From the NCBI RefSeq assembly GCF_015277775.1, contig NZ_CP063849.1, positions 3,410,001-3,474,000 of the forward strand: a stretch of 64,000 nt of DNA, read 5' to 3'. Origin of the DNA: Paludibaculum fermentans. Lineage in GTDB: Bacteria > Acidobacteriota > Terriglobia > Bryobacterales > Bryobacteraceae. Numbering within the stretch: position 1 is the first letter of the stretch; every line of letters begins with the position of its first letter. This document shows positions 42,505 to 49,891 of this stretch, in pieces. The notes beneath the pieces are model-generated. The model did not search any database and was not told the origin of the DNA. It was given only the letters and a program-made list of their open reading frames with translations. The translations under genes and the position numbers were made by a program.

Positions 42505-43758
42505 ATGGCAACCCAGGAAGCTGTTGCCCATGACCGCACGACACTAATTGGCCGGCTGCACGAGGCGAGAGAGGAGACGGATGCGCTCCTTGACATCGTG
42601 CTGCCCGAGGCGCTGTATGACCGGCCCATTCCCGAGCGCCACCGGATTGTTTTCTACCACGGCCACCTCGAGGCGTTCGACTGGAACCTGCTGAGCGGGC
42701 CGTGCGGCCTAGCCAGCAGCGAACCGGAACTGGATCGCCTTTTCGCCTTCGGCATCGATCCAATTGACGGCAGGCTGCCTTCGGATGCGCCGGGCGATTG
42801 GCCGCGACCGGAGCAGGTGGCCGGATACAGAAACCGGGCCAGACGGGCGCTCAATGAAGCCATCCACCGCGTACCGAATCCGGAACTGCTGCTGAATGTC
42901 GCCATCGAGCACCGGCTGATGCACGCCGAGACGCTGGCCTACATGTTCCACCAGATGCCCTTCGAAAAGAAGGCGCGCCGGGCCGTGCGCCGCGTGCTGA
43001 ACGGCGGTGAGTGGACACCGGCATCGGTGGAGATTCCCGAGGGCCAGGCCGTGTTGGGGCTGCGCAGGGAATCCGGTGTTTTCGGCTGGTGCAACGAGTT
43101 TGAGGAATGCCGCGCGCCAGTGCCCGCGTTCCGTGTCGACAAGTACAAAGTGAGCAATGGACAGTTCCTGCGGTTTCTGACAGAGGGCGGATATGACGAC
43201 CGCGGGCTCTGGCCGGATGCGGATTGGGCCTGGAAGTCGGAGCACGGCATCAAGCATCCCGCATTCTGGTTGAATCGCGGCGGCCGGTGGGTTTACCGGT
43301 CGATGTTCGATGAGTTGCCGCTGCCGCTGGACTGGCCCGTCTATGTCAGCCACGCCGAGGCGAGCGCCTACGCCCGGTGGGCAGGCAAGCGATTGCCGAC
43401 AGAAGCGGAATGGCATCGCGCCGCTGAAGGTCCGGCCCAGCAGCATGCGGATCCGCAGCGCGACATCTGGGATCCTTCACCGGTGCAGGTCTGTGGATCC
43501 AGCGAATTCGGAGTCGAAGGCCTTTTCGCCAACGGGTGGGAGTGGACGTCCACATCGTTTGCGCCATTGCCCGGATTTCGGGCATTTCCGTTCTATCCGG
43601 GGTACTCGTCGGATTTCTTCGACGGCCAGCACTTTGTGTTGAAGGGCGGCAGCGAAAGAACGGCCGCCTGCATGCTGCGCGGAAGTTTCCGCAACTGGTT
43701 CCAACCGCATTATCAATACGTCTACGCGGGTTTCCGCTGCGTGAGAGTGGAGGACTGA
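42505..43758 (+). CDS. egtB: Ergothioneine sulfoxide synthase EgtB
   Basis: A 417-residue two-domain enzyme. The N-terminal DinB-like bundle carries the iron ligands: His52/His54 in FYHGHLEAF and His136/His140 in IEHRLMHAE (the HxxxHxE motif). The C-terminal formylglycine-enzyme-like domain has FRVDKYKVSNGQFLRF, KRLPTEAEWHRAA, GNGWEWTS-like NGWEWTSTSF and a final GGSERTAAC...NWFQPHYQYVYAGFRC block. EgtB joins hercynine with a thiol donor using O2 and Fe(II). No egtA, egtC or egtE is in the window; the acidobacterial enzyme from Chloracidobacterium thermophilum uses cysteine directly, which would dispense with EgtA and EgtC. It ends 6 bases before egtD. Confidence 0.92.
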   Translation: MATQEAVAHDRTTLIGRLHEAREETDALLDIVLPEALYDRPIPERHRIVFYHGHLEAFDWNLLSGPCGLASSEPELDRLFAFGIDPIDGRLPSDAPGDWPRPEQVAGYRNRARRALNEAIHRVPNPELLLNVAIEHRLMHAETLAYMFHQMPFEKKARRAVRRVLNGGEWTPASVEIPEGQAVLGLRRESGVFGWCNEFEECRAPVPAFRVDKYKVSNGQFLRFLTEGGYDDRGLWPDADWAWKSEHGIKHPAFWLNRGGRWVYRSMFDELPLPLDWPVYVSHAEASAYARWAGKRLPTEAEWHRAAEGPAQQHADPQRDIWDPSPVQVCGSSEFGVEGLFANGWEWTSTSFAPLPGFRAFPFYPGYSSDFFDGQHFVLKGGSERTAACMLRGSFRNWFQPHYQYVYAGFRCVRVED

Positions 43759-43764
43759 TTCGCC

Positions 43765-44730
43765 ATGGCAGCCACAGCGACCGCCGTTGCCCCGCTGGAG
43801 CAGTTTGCTACCGACGTCCGGAGCGGACTCGCCAAGCCGCGGAAGGAGCTGCCGTCGAAGTACTTCTACGACGCGTTAGGTTCCGCGCTGTTTGAGGCGA
43901 TCTGCCTGCTGCCGGAGTATGGCCTGACGCGCGCGGATGAGCGAGTTCTCTCCCGGCATACCCAGGAGATTGTGAGCCGCATTCCGCATCCGGTGCTGGT
44001 CTCCGAGCTCGGCAGCGGCAGCGGACGGAAGACGCGCCAGATTCTGGGCGCCTTGTGCAAGCGTGGGCCGGTTTCGTACTACCCGATTGAGATCTCACCT
44101 AAGGCACTTGCCTCTTGTGCAGCGGAGCTGGATGACATCGACTGCCTGAGCATCGTGGGCATCGAACGGGAGTACCTGGACGGCCTGAGGTCCGTGGCCG
44201 CGGCGCGGCCCGCGGGCGCGCACATGCTGGTTCTATTCCTCGGCAGCACGATTGGCAATTTCGATACAGGCGCCGATGCAAGGTTTCTGCGGGAGGTTCG
44301 AGGTACTCTGCGACCCGGTGATTCGCTGCTGCTCGGAACGGACCTGGTCAAACGAGCCGACCTGATGCTGGACGCGTACAACGACTCACTTGGGGTCACG
44401 GCAGCCTTCAATCTCAACCTGCTCTCGCGCATTAATCGCGAGCTGGAGGGAAACTTCGAGCTGCGCCAGTTCGAGCATCTGGCGCGATTCAACGAAGCAA
44501 CGTCGAGCATCGAGATGCACATCGTGTCCAAGCAGCGGCAACTGGTCAGTGTGCGGCACAGCGGGATTGCGACCACATTTGAGGAGGGCGAGACCATCTG
44601 GACGGAGACGTGCCACAAGTACACTCGTCCCGAGATTGCGCGTCTCGCGGCTGCTTCCGGATTCCGCGTCGAGGCCCAGTGGGTGGATGAAGCGTGGCCC
44701 TTCGCCGAGAGCCTGTTTTTGGCCGAATGA
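43765..44730 (+). CDS. egtD: L-histidine N-alpha-methyltransferase EgtD
   Basis: A 321-residue SAM-dependent enzyme that trimethylates histidine to hercynine, the substrate of EgtB. Family features are LPSKYFYDALGSALFEAICLLPEYGLTRAD at the N-terminus, the SAM loop SELGSGSGRKT, the histidine-binding LFLGSTIGNFD (Asn) and ITxxY-like DAYNDSLGVTAAFNLNLL, and the C-terminal RHSGIATTFEEGETIWTE with the conserved glutamate. Length is typical. It is the last gene of the locus, 6 bases after egtB and followed by a hairpin. Confidence 0.95.
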   Translation: MAATATAVAPLEQFATDVRSGLAKPRKELPSKYFYDALGSALFEAICLLPEYGLTRADERVLSRHTQEIVSRIPHPVLVSELGSGSGRKTRQILGALCKRGPVSYYPIEISPKALASCAAELDDIDCLSIVGIEREYLDGLRSVAAARPAGAHMLVLFLGSTIGNFDTGADARFLREVRGTLRPGDSLLLGTDLVKRADLMLDAYNDSLGVTAAFNLNLLSRINRELEGNFELRQFEHLARFNEATSSIEMHIVSKQRQLVSVRHSGIATTFEEGETIWTETCHKYTRPEIARLAAASGFRVEAQWVDEAWPFAESLFLAE

Positions 44731-44767
44731 ACAGCAGGAAACAGAGCGAATTGGATCGAGGGTGAGG

Positions 44768-44789
44768 CTGGCGGCGATTCGCCCGCCAG
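44768..44789. terminator. Hairpin between convergent genes
   Basis: CTGGCGG-CGATTCGC-CCGCCAG: a 7-bp GC stem with an 8-base loop lying between the ends of egtD and the SMP-30-like gene. There is no T-run on either side, so it is at best a weak or factor-assisted terminator. Confidence 0.45.
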
Positions 44790-44798
44790 GGTCGAAAG

Positions 44799-45731
44799 CT
44801 AACGTCCAGGGGGCTGGCCGCCTGGGGCAGTTGGTAACGGGACGCCTCGGCGCCTGGCCGGGCGCCGGTAGATTCTGTCCACTTCGGTTACGTAGAGCCA
44901 CTGAAATCCGGTGCCTCCAAAGAAGACATTGGTGAGGCCGCCGGTACCCGGAGGCCGAAGGATTGCGCTGACCCGGCCTTGTGGATCGCATACCTGCACA
45001 CCCTGCTGTGTCGCGACGTACAAATAGCCTTGCGAGTCAAATGTCATGCCGCCGGAATCGATCCCGGAGGTTGCGTCTCCGGCCTCCAGGCCGCAGAACT
45101 GTTTCGGGTTGAGCAGGGAGCCATCGCCGCCTATCTGAAAGAGCCAGACCCAGGGGGTGCGCGAATCCGCAATTGCGAGAAGCGGCTGGGTATTGGAAGC
45201 ACGCACTCCGCGCGGCCACTCCATGCCTTCGTGAACAACACGCTTACGCCCATCCGGCTTTACCAACCACACCATGTGGGCGGGAGGCTGGCTGAGGTAG
45301 ATGTCATTCCGAGCGGTGACCGTGAGGTGGTGCGACTGGACCCCTTCCGCAAGCACCGACTCCTCGCCGCCGGGCGAGAAGGCCACGACTCTTTTGCGAT
45401 CGTGCTGGCCGGCGTAGAGGCGGCCGTCCGGGCCAAAGGCAATGCCATGCGCGCCGTTGCTGTTCTCCTTCCAGGTGGTGATCCTGCCGGCGGGATCGAC
45501 CTTCATGATCCGATTGCGGTAGGAGTCGGTGAAGTAGACATTGCCGCTGTTGTCCACGGCGGAATCCGCGGTGAGCTGATAGCCCTGGCCTAGCAGCACC
45601 CACTGCTCGCCGGGTGTGAGGATCGCGCCGGCACCGCGGCCATCAATGGGAGTTGTGGACCGGGTGTCCTGCGGGTACACACGCGCAATCGAGACGAGAG
45701 CCAGGAGTGCGAGCGGGACGGTGCGAAGCAT
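44799..45731 (-). CDS. Secreted SMP-30/gluconolactonase-like propeller
   Basis: A 310-residue protein. The start is placed at the ATG before the signal peptide (MLRTVPLALLALVSIARVYPQ); one in-frame ATG eight codons upstream is an alternative. The six-bladed propeller shows the SMP-30/Gluconolactonase motifs STADSAVDNSGNVYFTDSYRNRIMKV, NGAHGIAFGPDGRLY, SHHLTVTARNDIYLS and SGIDSGGMTFDSQGYLYV. Family members hydrolyse sugar lactones or other esters using a bound Ca2+/Zn2+; secreted forms are common in Acidobacteria. It is convergent with egtD and has no operon partner. Confidence 0.85.
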   Translation of the reverse strand: MLRTVPLALLALVSIARVYPQDTRSTTPIDGRGAGAILTPGEQWVLLGQGYQLTADSAVDNSGNVYFTDSYRNRIMKVDPAGRITTWKENSNGAHGIAFGPDGRLYAGQHDRKRVVAFSPGGEESVLAEGVQSHHLTVTARNDIYLSQPPAHMVWLVKPDGRKRVVHEGMEWPRGVRASNTQPLLAIADSRTPWVWLFQIGGDGSLLNPKQFCGLEAGDATSGIDSGGMTFDSQGYLYVATQQGVQVCDPQGRVSAILRPPGTGGLTNVFFGGTGFQWLYVTEVDRIYRRPARRRGVPLPTAPGGQPPGR

Positions 45732-45945
45732 GGACACAGTATTCCATGGCATTCGCGCCGGCGATGCTGAAATTGTGCGTGGTGGCGCAGTTGATACAGC
45801 CGGTGGGTAACCGGACCGGCTCGGTTCTTCCCGCAGGGCGTTGGCAAGTTCCGGATGAACGGTCCGGCGGCAGGATCGAGTCGCCCTCCACTTGTGATGG
45901 TCACCGTATGATAGCCACCTGCCGCACACCGCCTCAGGGGTGAGT

Positions 45946-46146
45946 TCATCCAGCCGCCGGCGTCCTGTTCCTGCAGGCTTTCCGGAAGACGAGGCGGTAG
46001 CCCACCGGCAGCAGGCTAATGATCGCCGCGGCGACCCAGAAGGCGGTGGCGGGCACGGCGATGTAGGTGTGGTAGTAGGCGTACGCGATCATCGCGCAGG
46101 CCGTACAGAGAGCGGTGATGATGTTCGAATCGAATCGTCTGGGCAT
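45946..46146 (-). CDS. Small membrane protein
   Basis: A 66-residue protein; the ATG at 46146 is preferred over an upstream GTG because GGAAGG lies five bases in front of it. Two hydrophobic segments are visible (NIITALCTACAMIAYAYYH and FWVAAAIISLLPVGYRLVF), followed by a basic tail. No family is recognised. It lies 76 bases after the anti-sigma-like gene on the same strand and may belong to that operon. Confidence 0.55.
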   Translation of the reverse strand: MPRRFDSNIITALCTACAMIAYAYYHTYIAVPATAFWVAAAIISLLPVGYRLVFRKACRNRTPAAG

Positions 46147-46222
46147 GTTCACCTTCCGTCAGTTGGATCGCCTATCGCATTCGGCGGGCGTCATTGCTCC
46201 AGTCGCGCGAAGGTCCCGAATC

Positions 46223-46816
46223 TTACATTTCGCCCATGATTGCCTGCAGCTTGCTGCCGAGGTGCTGAACCTGGGCACGCCGCGCTCGCTCCAGCAGGAG
46301 ACCAGCGAGCATCATGGCCAAAATCGCCGCCACACCTGCCCCCGTCTGCAGGGCATGAAGCCGCGGGCTGACCACACTTGCCTGCGACGATGCGCCGAGG
46401 CCTGCCGCCTTCGCCGCCAGGTAGGCGATGATTGCCCCGAGGGGTGCGCCCACGTAAAGGCATCGCGCGAGGAAGAGATCGCGCTTCGCACGCACAATCA
46501 TCTGCCTGAGCAGGCTGACCATGTCCCGCGTTACCAGACTGGCGAGACTATTCTGCTGGCGGCGACGGTAGATAACGCCAAGGGCAAGCCCGAGCGTCCA
46601 CAACGCGCTGAGAATTCCATAGGACGAAAGACGCCCGGTAGCTTCTTCGAAGATCAGCAGGATATCGAAAGCGCACAGGATCGCCACGAGGGTCCGGCGC
46701 AACCGCAGGTGCAGATGCTTCAGGCGCTCGAGTTCCGATAGCAGATGGCTGGTATCGGCCGCTGGAGTAGTTTGCCAAAGGGCAATTAGCGGATCGCTGG
46801 GGGTTTGAGGGGTCAT
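46223..46816 (-). CDS. Membrane partner of ECF sigma factor
   Basis: A 197-residue protein whose start overlaps the stop of the sigma-factor gene by 4 bases (ATGA). A cytoplasmic N-terminal helix (SDPLIALWQTTPAADTSHLLSELERLKHLHLR) is followed by four membrane helices in two pairs. The position and topology fit an anti-sigma factor or membrane sensor, but no zinc anti-sigma motif (HxxxCxxC) is present, so the assignment rests on context only. Confidence 0.65.
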   Translation of the reverse strand: MTPQTPSDPLIALWQTTPAADTSHLLSELERLKHLHLRLRRTLVAILCAFDILLIFEEATGRLSSYGILSALWTLGLALGVIYRRRQQNSLASLVTRDMVSLLRQMIVRAKRDLFLARCLYVGAPLGAIIAYLAAKAAGLGASSQASVVSPRLHALQTGAGVAAILAMMLAGLLLERARRAQVQHLGSKLQAIMGEM

Positions 46817-47298
46817 AAAGGATCTCCCATGCTGAGCCTGATGGCCGATTTGACGCGATGGAGCCGGACTGAGACATTGCCTTCGCTGATGCCCAGGGCG
46901 ACGGCAATCTCCCTGATCGGCATCTCCTCGAGATAAAGGGTTGCGACCGCTTTGAGACTGTCCGGCAACGCCCGCACCGCCTCCAGGAGACGATTGACGC
47001 GAGCGGACTGTGCCATCGCGTCGTGAACAGGCATGGCCGGATCAGGGAAAGTGTCCGTAAGAGCCTGAGCAGGCCGTGCGACGGCGCGGCGGACATGGGT
47101 AACACATACATTCTGGGCGATTCGGGCAATGAATCCCCTGATGGTGGCCTGGTTCCTCAGCAGCGGCAAGGCCCGCCAGACAGCGAACCAGATGTCCTGC
47201 ATGAGGTCCTCGATGCGGCCGGGATCGCGTTCATAGACTGACGCGATGCGCCGCACCATGGATGCGTGGTGGTCGACAATCTCGTGAAACTCAGACAT
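46813..47298 (-). CDS. ECF RNA polymerase sigma factor
   Basis: A 161-residue regulator if it starts at MSEFHEIVDHHASMV; an ATG 14 codons upstream and a further start at 47352 are also in frame and no strong ribosome-binding site decides between them. Region 2 is SMVRRIASVYERDPGRIEDLMQDIWFAVWRALPLLRN ... FIARIAQNVCVTHVRR, and region 4 is ALPDSLKAVATLYLEEMPIREIAVALGISEGNVSVRLHRVKSAIR. Both match ECF (sigma70 group 4) factors. It is translationally coupled to a four-TM protein that is the likely antagonist. Confidence 0.9.
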   Translation of the reverse strand: MSEFHEIVDHHASMVRRIASVYERDPGRIEDLMQDIWFAVWRALPLLRNQATIRGFIARIAQNVCVTHVRRAVARPAQALTDTFPDPAMPVHDAMAQSARVNRLLEAVRALPDSLKAVATLYLEEMPIREIAVALGISEGNVSVRLHRVKSAIRLSMGDPL

Positions 47299-47522
47299 TC
47301 CGCCCAACGCCAACTTCCATTGCGCCTTCGCCTGAATCATAGTCGCTGACAATGGCCGAATCTTACAAACTCACGCGCTTGCGGAGCAGCGGCCTTACCG
47401 TGGCCCATTCCTTACCGCACCTGGCCATGAGCTAACTGGCCGGATCTCACGCCTTACCGGCGATGAGCTGCATCGCCGCGAGTATCCGGCTAAAATGCGC
47501 CGGGAGTTGATAGATTGAAACG

Positions 47523-47792
47523 GTGTTCAAACGAGTGATGCTGGCGATGGCGTTTACAGCCGCCGCTTATCCCGCCGTGAAGCCCCGCGTGCTGGTTCTG
47601 ACCGACATTTCGAGCCTGGCCGCGGGCGTGCGGGAGCCGACCAAGGCGAAGCATCCACCGAACGTGAAGCTGAGGGTGAATGGAGACCGGTTGGACGCTC
47701 GCGGCGCCAACGATCTGGACCGAGATCAGCCTGACTCACGCCACACCGCACTGCCGGGTACGATCCAGGCGCGGGACACGGAAGTGAACTGA
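47523..47792 (+). pseudogene. Remnant of a secreted DUF1593 (nucleoside hydrolase-like) protein
   Basis: An 89-residue frame from GTG: a signal peptide (MFKRVMLAMAFTAAAYPAV) followed by KPRVLVLTDISS, the opening strand of DUF1593/nucleoside-hydrolase-like proteins, then an abrupt jump to HPPNVKLRVNGDRLDARGA, which resembles a C-terminal part of the same family, and an out-of-family tail. I read it as a gene with a large internal deletion. The match is short, so it could also be a small expressed secreted protein. Confidence 0.4.
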
Positions 47793-47808
47793 CGCCCTGG
47801 GCGCCGGG

Positions 47809-48519
47809 TTACCGCGCAACAGGTGGTCGAGGCTTAGGCCGAGGGGACCGGGCGCCGACCACGCGCCGCAGCCTGGCGAGGATCTCCCTTCGTTCCCGCT
47901 CAATTACGTCAGGCTGGTCTATTGACTCGTACTTCCTGACTGTCATGAAGCGGTCCGCCAGAGTGTAGAAGGAGCCGTTGTGCTCTAGAGACCGGCGCCA
48001 AAGGTACGCCGAGATTATGTAACGATGCTCGCCGTAGTGGCCTTCATCCATTCCGAGAACATAGTCGGCGGTGACGAAGATCGGAGAAGCCGAGATGCCG
48101 GGTTGCCGGATGAATTTGTGCTCGCTCTGGTTGGATACGGTCGTATCCGACAGAAAGAGGTCTTCCAGTGTTTCGTCCGGTCCGGGGCGCAGAAGCGCGA
48201 AGTGGACACGCCATCCGCTTACTCCGCCGCTGGCCACCGAGAATAGCAGCGCCGAAGTGCCCCTGCTGATTTCCACGATCTCGGCCCGGGGAAATCGCCC
48301 AAATTCCTCCTCGGCTTTGTAGCATTGGCGCCGCGGGGGGCCCTCCAGGCAGAGAGAGGCCGGCCCTTTGGGGAAGAACCCATCGGCGTCCAGCGCAGGT
48401 TCCGTGATCGTCACCGGACGGCCCAGGAAGCGCGCAGCAGCGTGGCGATCCGGGACCGGCTGAGCGGTGATGGCCGCGGCCGAAATCAGCCAGGCTGCCG
48501 CTAACGGGAAGGCACGCAT
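47809..48519 (-). CDS. Secreted protein of unknown function
   Basis: A 236-residue protein; the ATG at 48519 begins a signal peptide (MRAFPLAAAWLISAAAITAQ). The mature part begins PVPDRHAAARFLGRPVTI, contains one Cys pair (LCLEGPPRRQCY), beta-rich central strands (AEIVEISRGTSALLFSVAS) and a basic, proline-rich C-terminus. No domain is recognised. It is divergent from the Old Yellow Enzyme gene, 235 bases away, where both promoters must lie. Confidence 0.7.
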   Translation of the reverse strand: MRAFPLAAAWLISAAAITAQPVPDRHAAARFLGRPVTITEPALDADGFFPKGPASLCLEGPPRRQCYKAEEEFGRFPRAEIVEISRGTSALLFSVASGGVSGWRVHFALLRPGPDETLEDLFLSDTTVSNQSEHKFIRQPGISASPIFVTADYVLGMDEGHYGEHRYIISAYLWRRSLEHNGSFYTLADRFMTVRKYESIDQPDVIERERREILARLRRVVGARSPRPKPRPPVAR

Positions 48520-48754
48520 ATTCGACCCGATTCTAGCTGTTTCTTCCCTGCCCCCGTTGATTCCTTCGAAGGAACCGGTCCCGTTCGAAGAGTCTTGCCC
48601 GCGCTCGCAGAACCGGAGGCCTGACATACGGAGGCCGGCCGGTAGGACTGAGGCTACCTGCCATGACAGGATGGTAGTTGCGGACGTTGGGCCAAGGCCA
48701 CCCTGTGTTGTGCAATTCGAACACGGGAGCGCCGCGCGGGGGAATAGATCTACG

Positions 48755-49846
48755 GTGCCTGAGCAAAAGGGACTGTTTTCGCCGATTGTGATCGGTGAGC
48801 TGGAATTGCCAAACCGGATTGTCATGTCGCCCATGACACGGATCCGGGCCGAGGAGGACTGCTCGCCTAGTGAACGCATGGTCCGCTATTATGCGCAGCG
48901 GGCGGCGGCGGGGCTGATCGTTACCGAAGGGACGCATCCCAGCCCGATGGGACGCGGCTACACCTATCCTCCCGGGCTGCACACCGAGGAACAGGCAGCC
49001 GGCTGGCGAAAGGTAACGGATGCGGTCCACGATGCCGGGGGGCGCATTTTCGTTCAGTTGATGCATGCGGGGCGTGTTTCCCACTCGTCGCTGCTACCGG
49101 ATCACGCGCTCCCGGTGGCTCCATCGGCCATCCCCATCTACGGAGAGATCCACGCCTTCGACGGAAAGTTTCCGTTCGAAACGCCGCGGGCGCTGGAAAC
49201 CGGGGAGATCCCTGTAGTCGTCGAAGAGTATCGCCTGGCAGCAGAGTTGTCCATCGCGGCTGGTTTCGACGGTGTGGAACTGCATGCGGCGACGGGCTAC
49301 CTGCCTAACCAGTTCCAAGTCACGGGGTCGAACCATCGGACCGATGGCTATGGCGGCTCACTGGAAGGCCGGACCCGCTTCACGATGGAAATCATGGACG
49401 CACTCTGCGGGGTGAGGGGCGCGAACCAGGTGGGCATCAAGATCGCACCGGGCTTCACCGTGAATGACACGTACGACGAAGATCCCGCGCAAACATATAC
49501 TTATCTCGCGCAGCGCCTGAACTCGTACGGGCTGGCGTATCTTCACGTAGGCTACGACAGTGGCTACGCCCGGGGCACGCCTCCGTCTTTCAATCCCATC
49601 GATCTCATTCGCTCAGTTTACAGCGGGACGCTGATGGCCGTGGGCGGTTTCACCAAGGCATCAGGAGTAGCAGCAATCGCGGCCGGGCGGGCCGACATCA
49701 TCGCCTACGGCCGGCCCTTCATCTCCAATCCCGATCTGGTCGAGAGATTTAAGATTGACGCGCCATTGACTCCCTGGGACGTTCGAACTTTCTACGGCGG
49801 GGACGACCACGGCTACACGGACTATCCGGTGCTCAGCGCAGAGTAG
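48755..49846 (+). CDS. Old Yellow Enzyme family NADH:flavin oxidoreductase
   Basis: A 363-residue FMN enzyme. The start is set at GTG (48755) with GGGGGA about 11 bases upstream; the longer frame is antisense to the previous gene. LFSPIVIGELELPNRIVMSPMTR is the standard OYE start, GGRIFVQLMHAGRVSH the FMN-binding strand, GFDGVELHAATGYLPNQF the catalytic/substrate histidine block, RTDGYGGSLEGRTRF the next signature, and GRPFISNPDLVERF the C-terminus. Family enzymes reduce alpha,beta-unsaturated carbonyls, nitrate esters or related electrophiles with NAD(P)H. It is monocistronic. Confidence 0.93.
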   Translation: MPEQKGLFSPIVIGELELPNRIVMSPMTRIRAEEDCSPSERMVRYYAQRAAAGLIVTEGTHPSPMGRGYTYPPGLHTEEQAAGWRKVTDAVHDAGGRIFVQLMHAGRVSHSSLLPDHALPVAPSAIPIYGEIHAFDGKFPFETPRALETGEIPVVVEEYRLAAELSIAAGFDGVELHAATGYLPNQFQVTGSNHRTDGYGGSLEGRTRFTMEIMDALCGVRGANQVGIKIAPGFTVNDTYDEDPAQTYTYLAQRLNSYGLAYLHVGYDSGYARGTPPSFNPIDLIRSVYSGTLMAVGGFTKASGVAAIAAGRADIIAYGRPFISNPDLVERFKIDAPLTPWDVRTFYGGDDHGYTDYPVLSAE

Positions 49847-49891
49847 GGCGGGCACACGCGCGAATGCAAGTTGAGACGGGACAGGGACCGG

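Noticed and set aside
44768-44789. Strong intrinsic terminator for egtD
   Set aside because: The stem is good but no T-run follows on either strand, so I list it only as a weak candidate.
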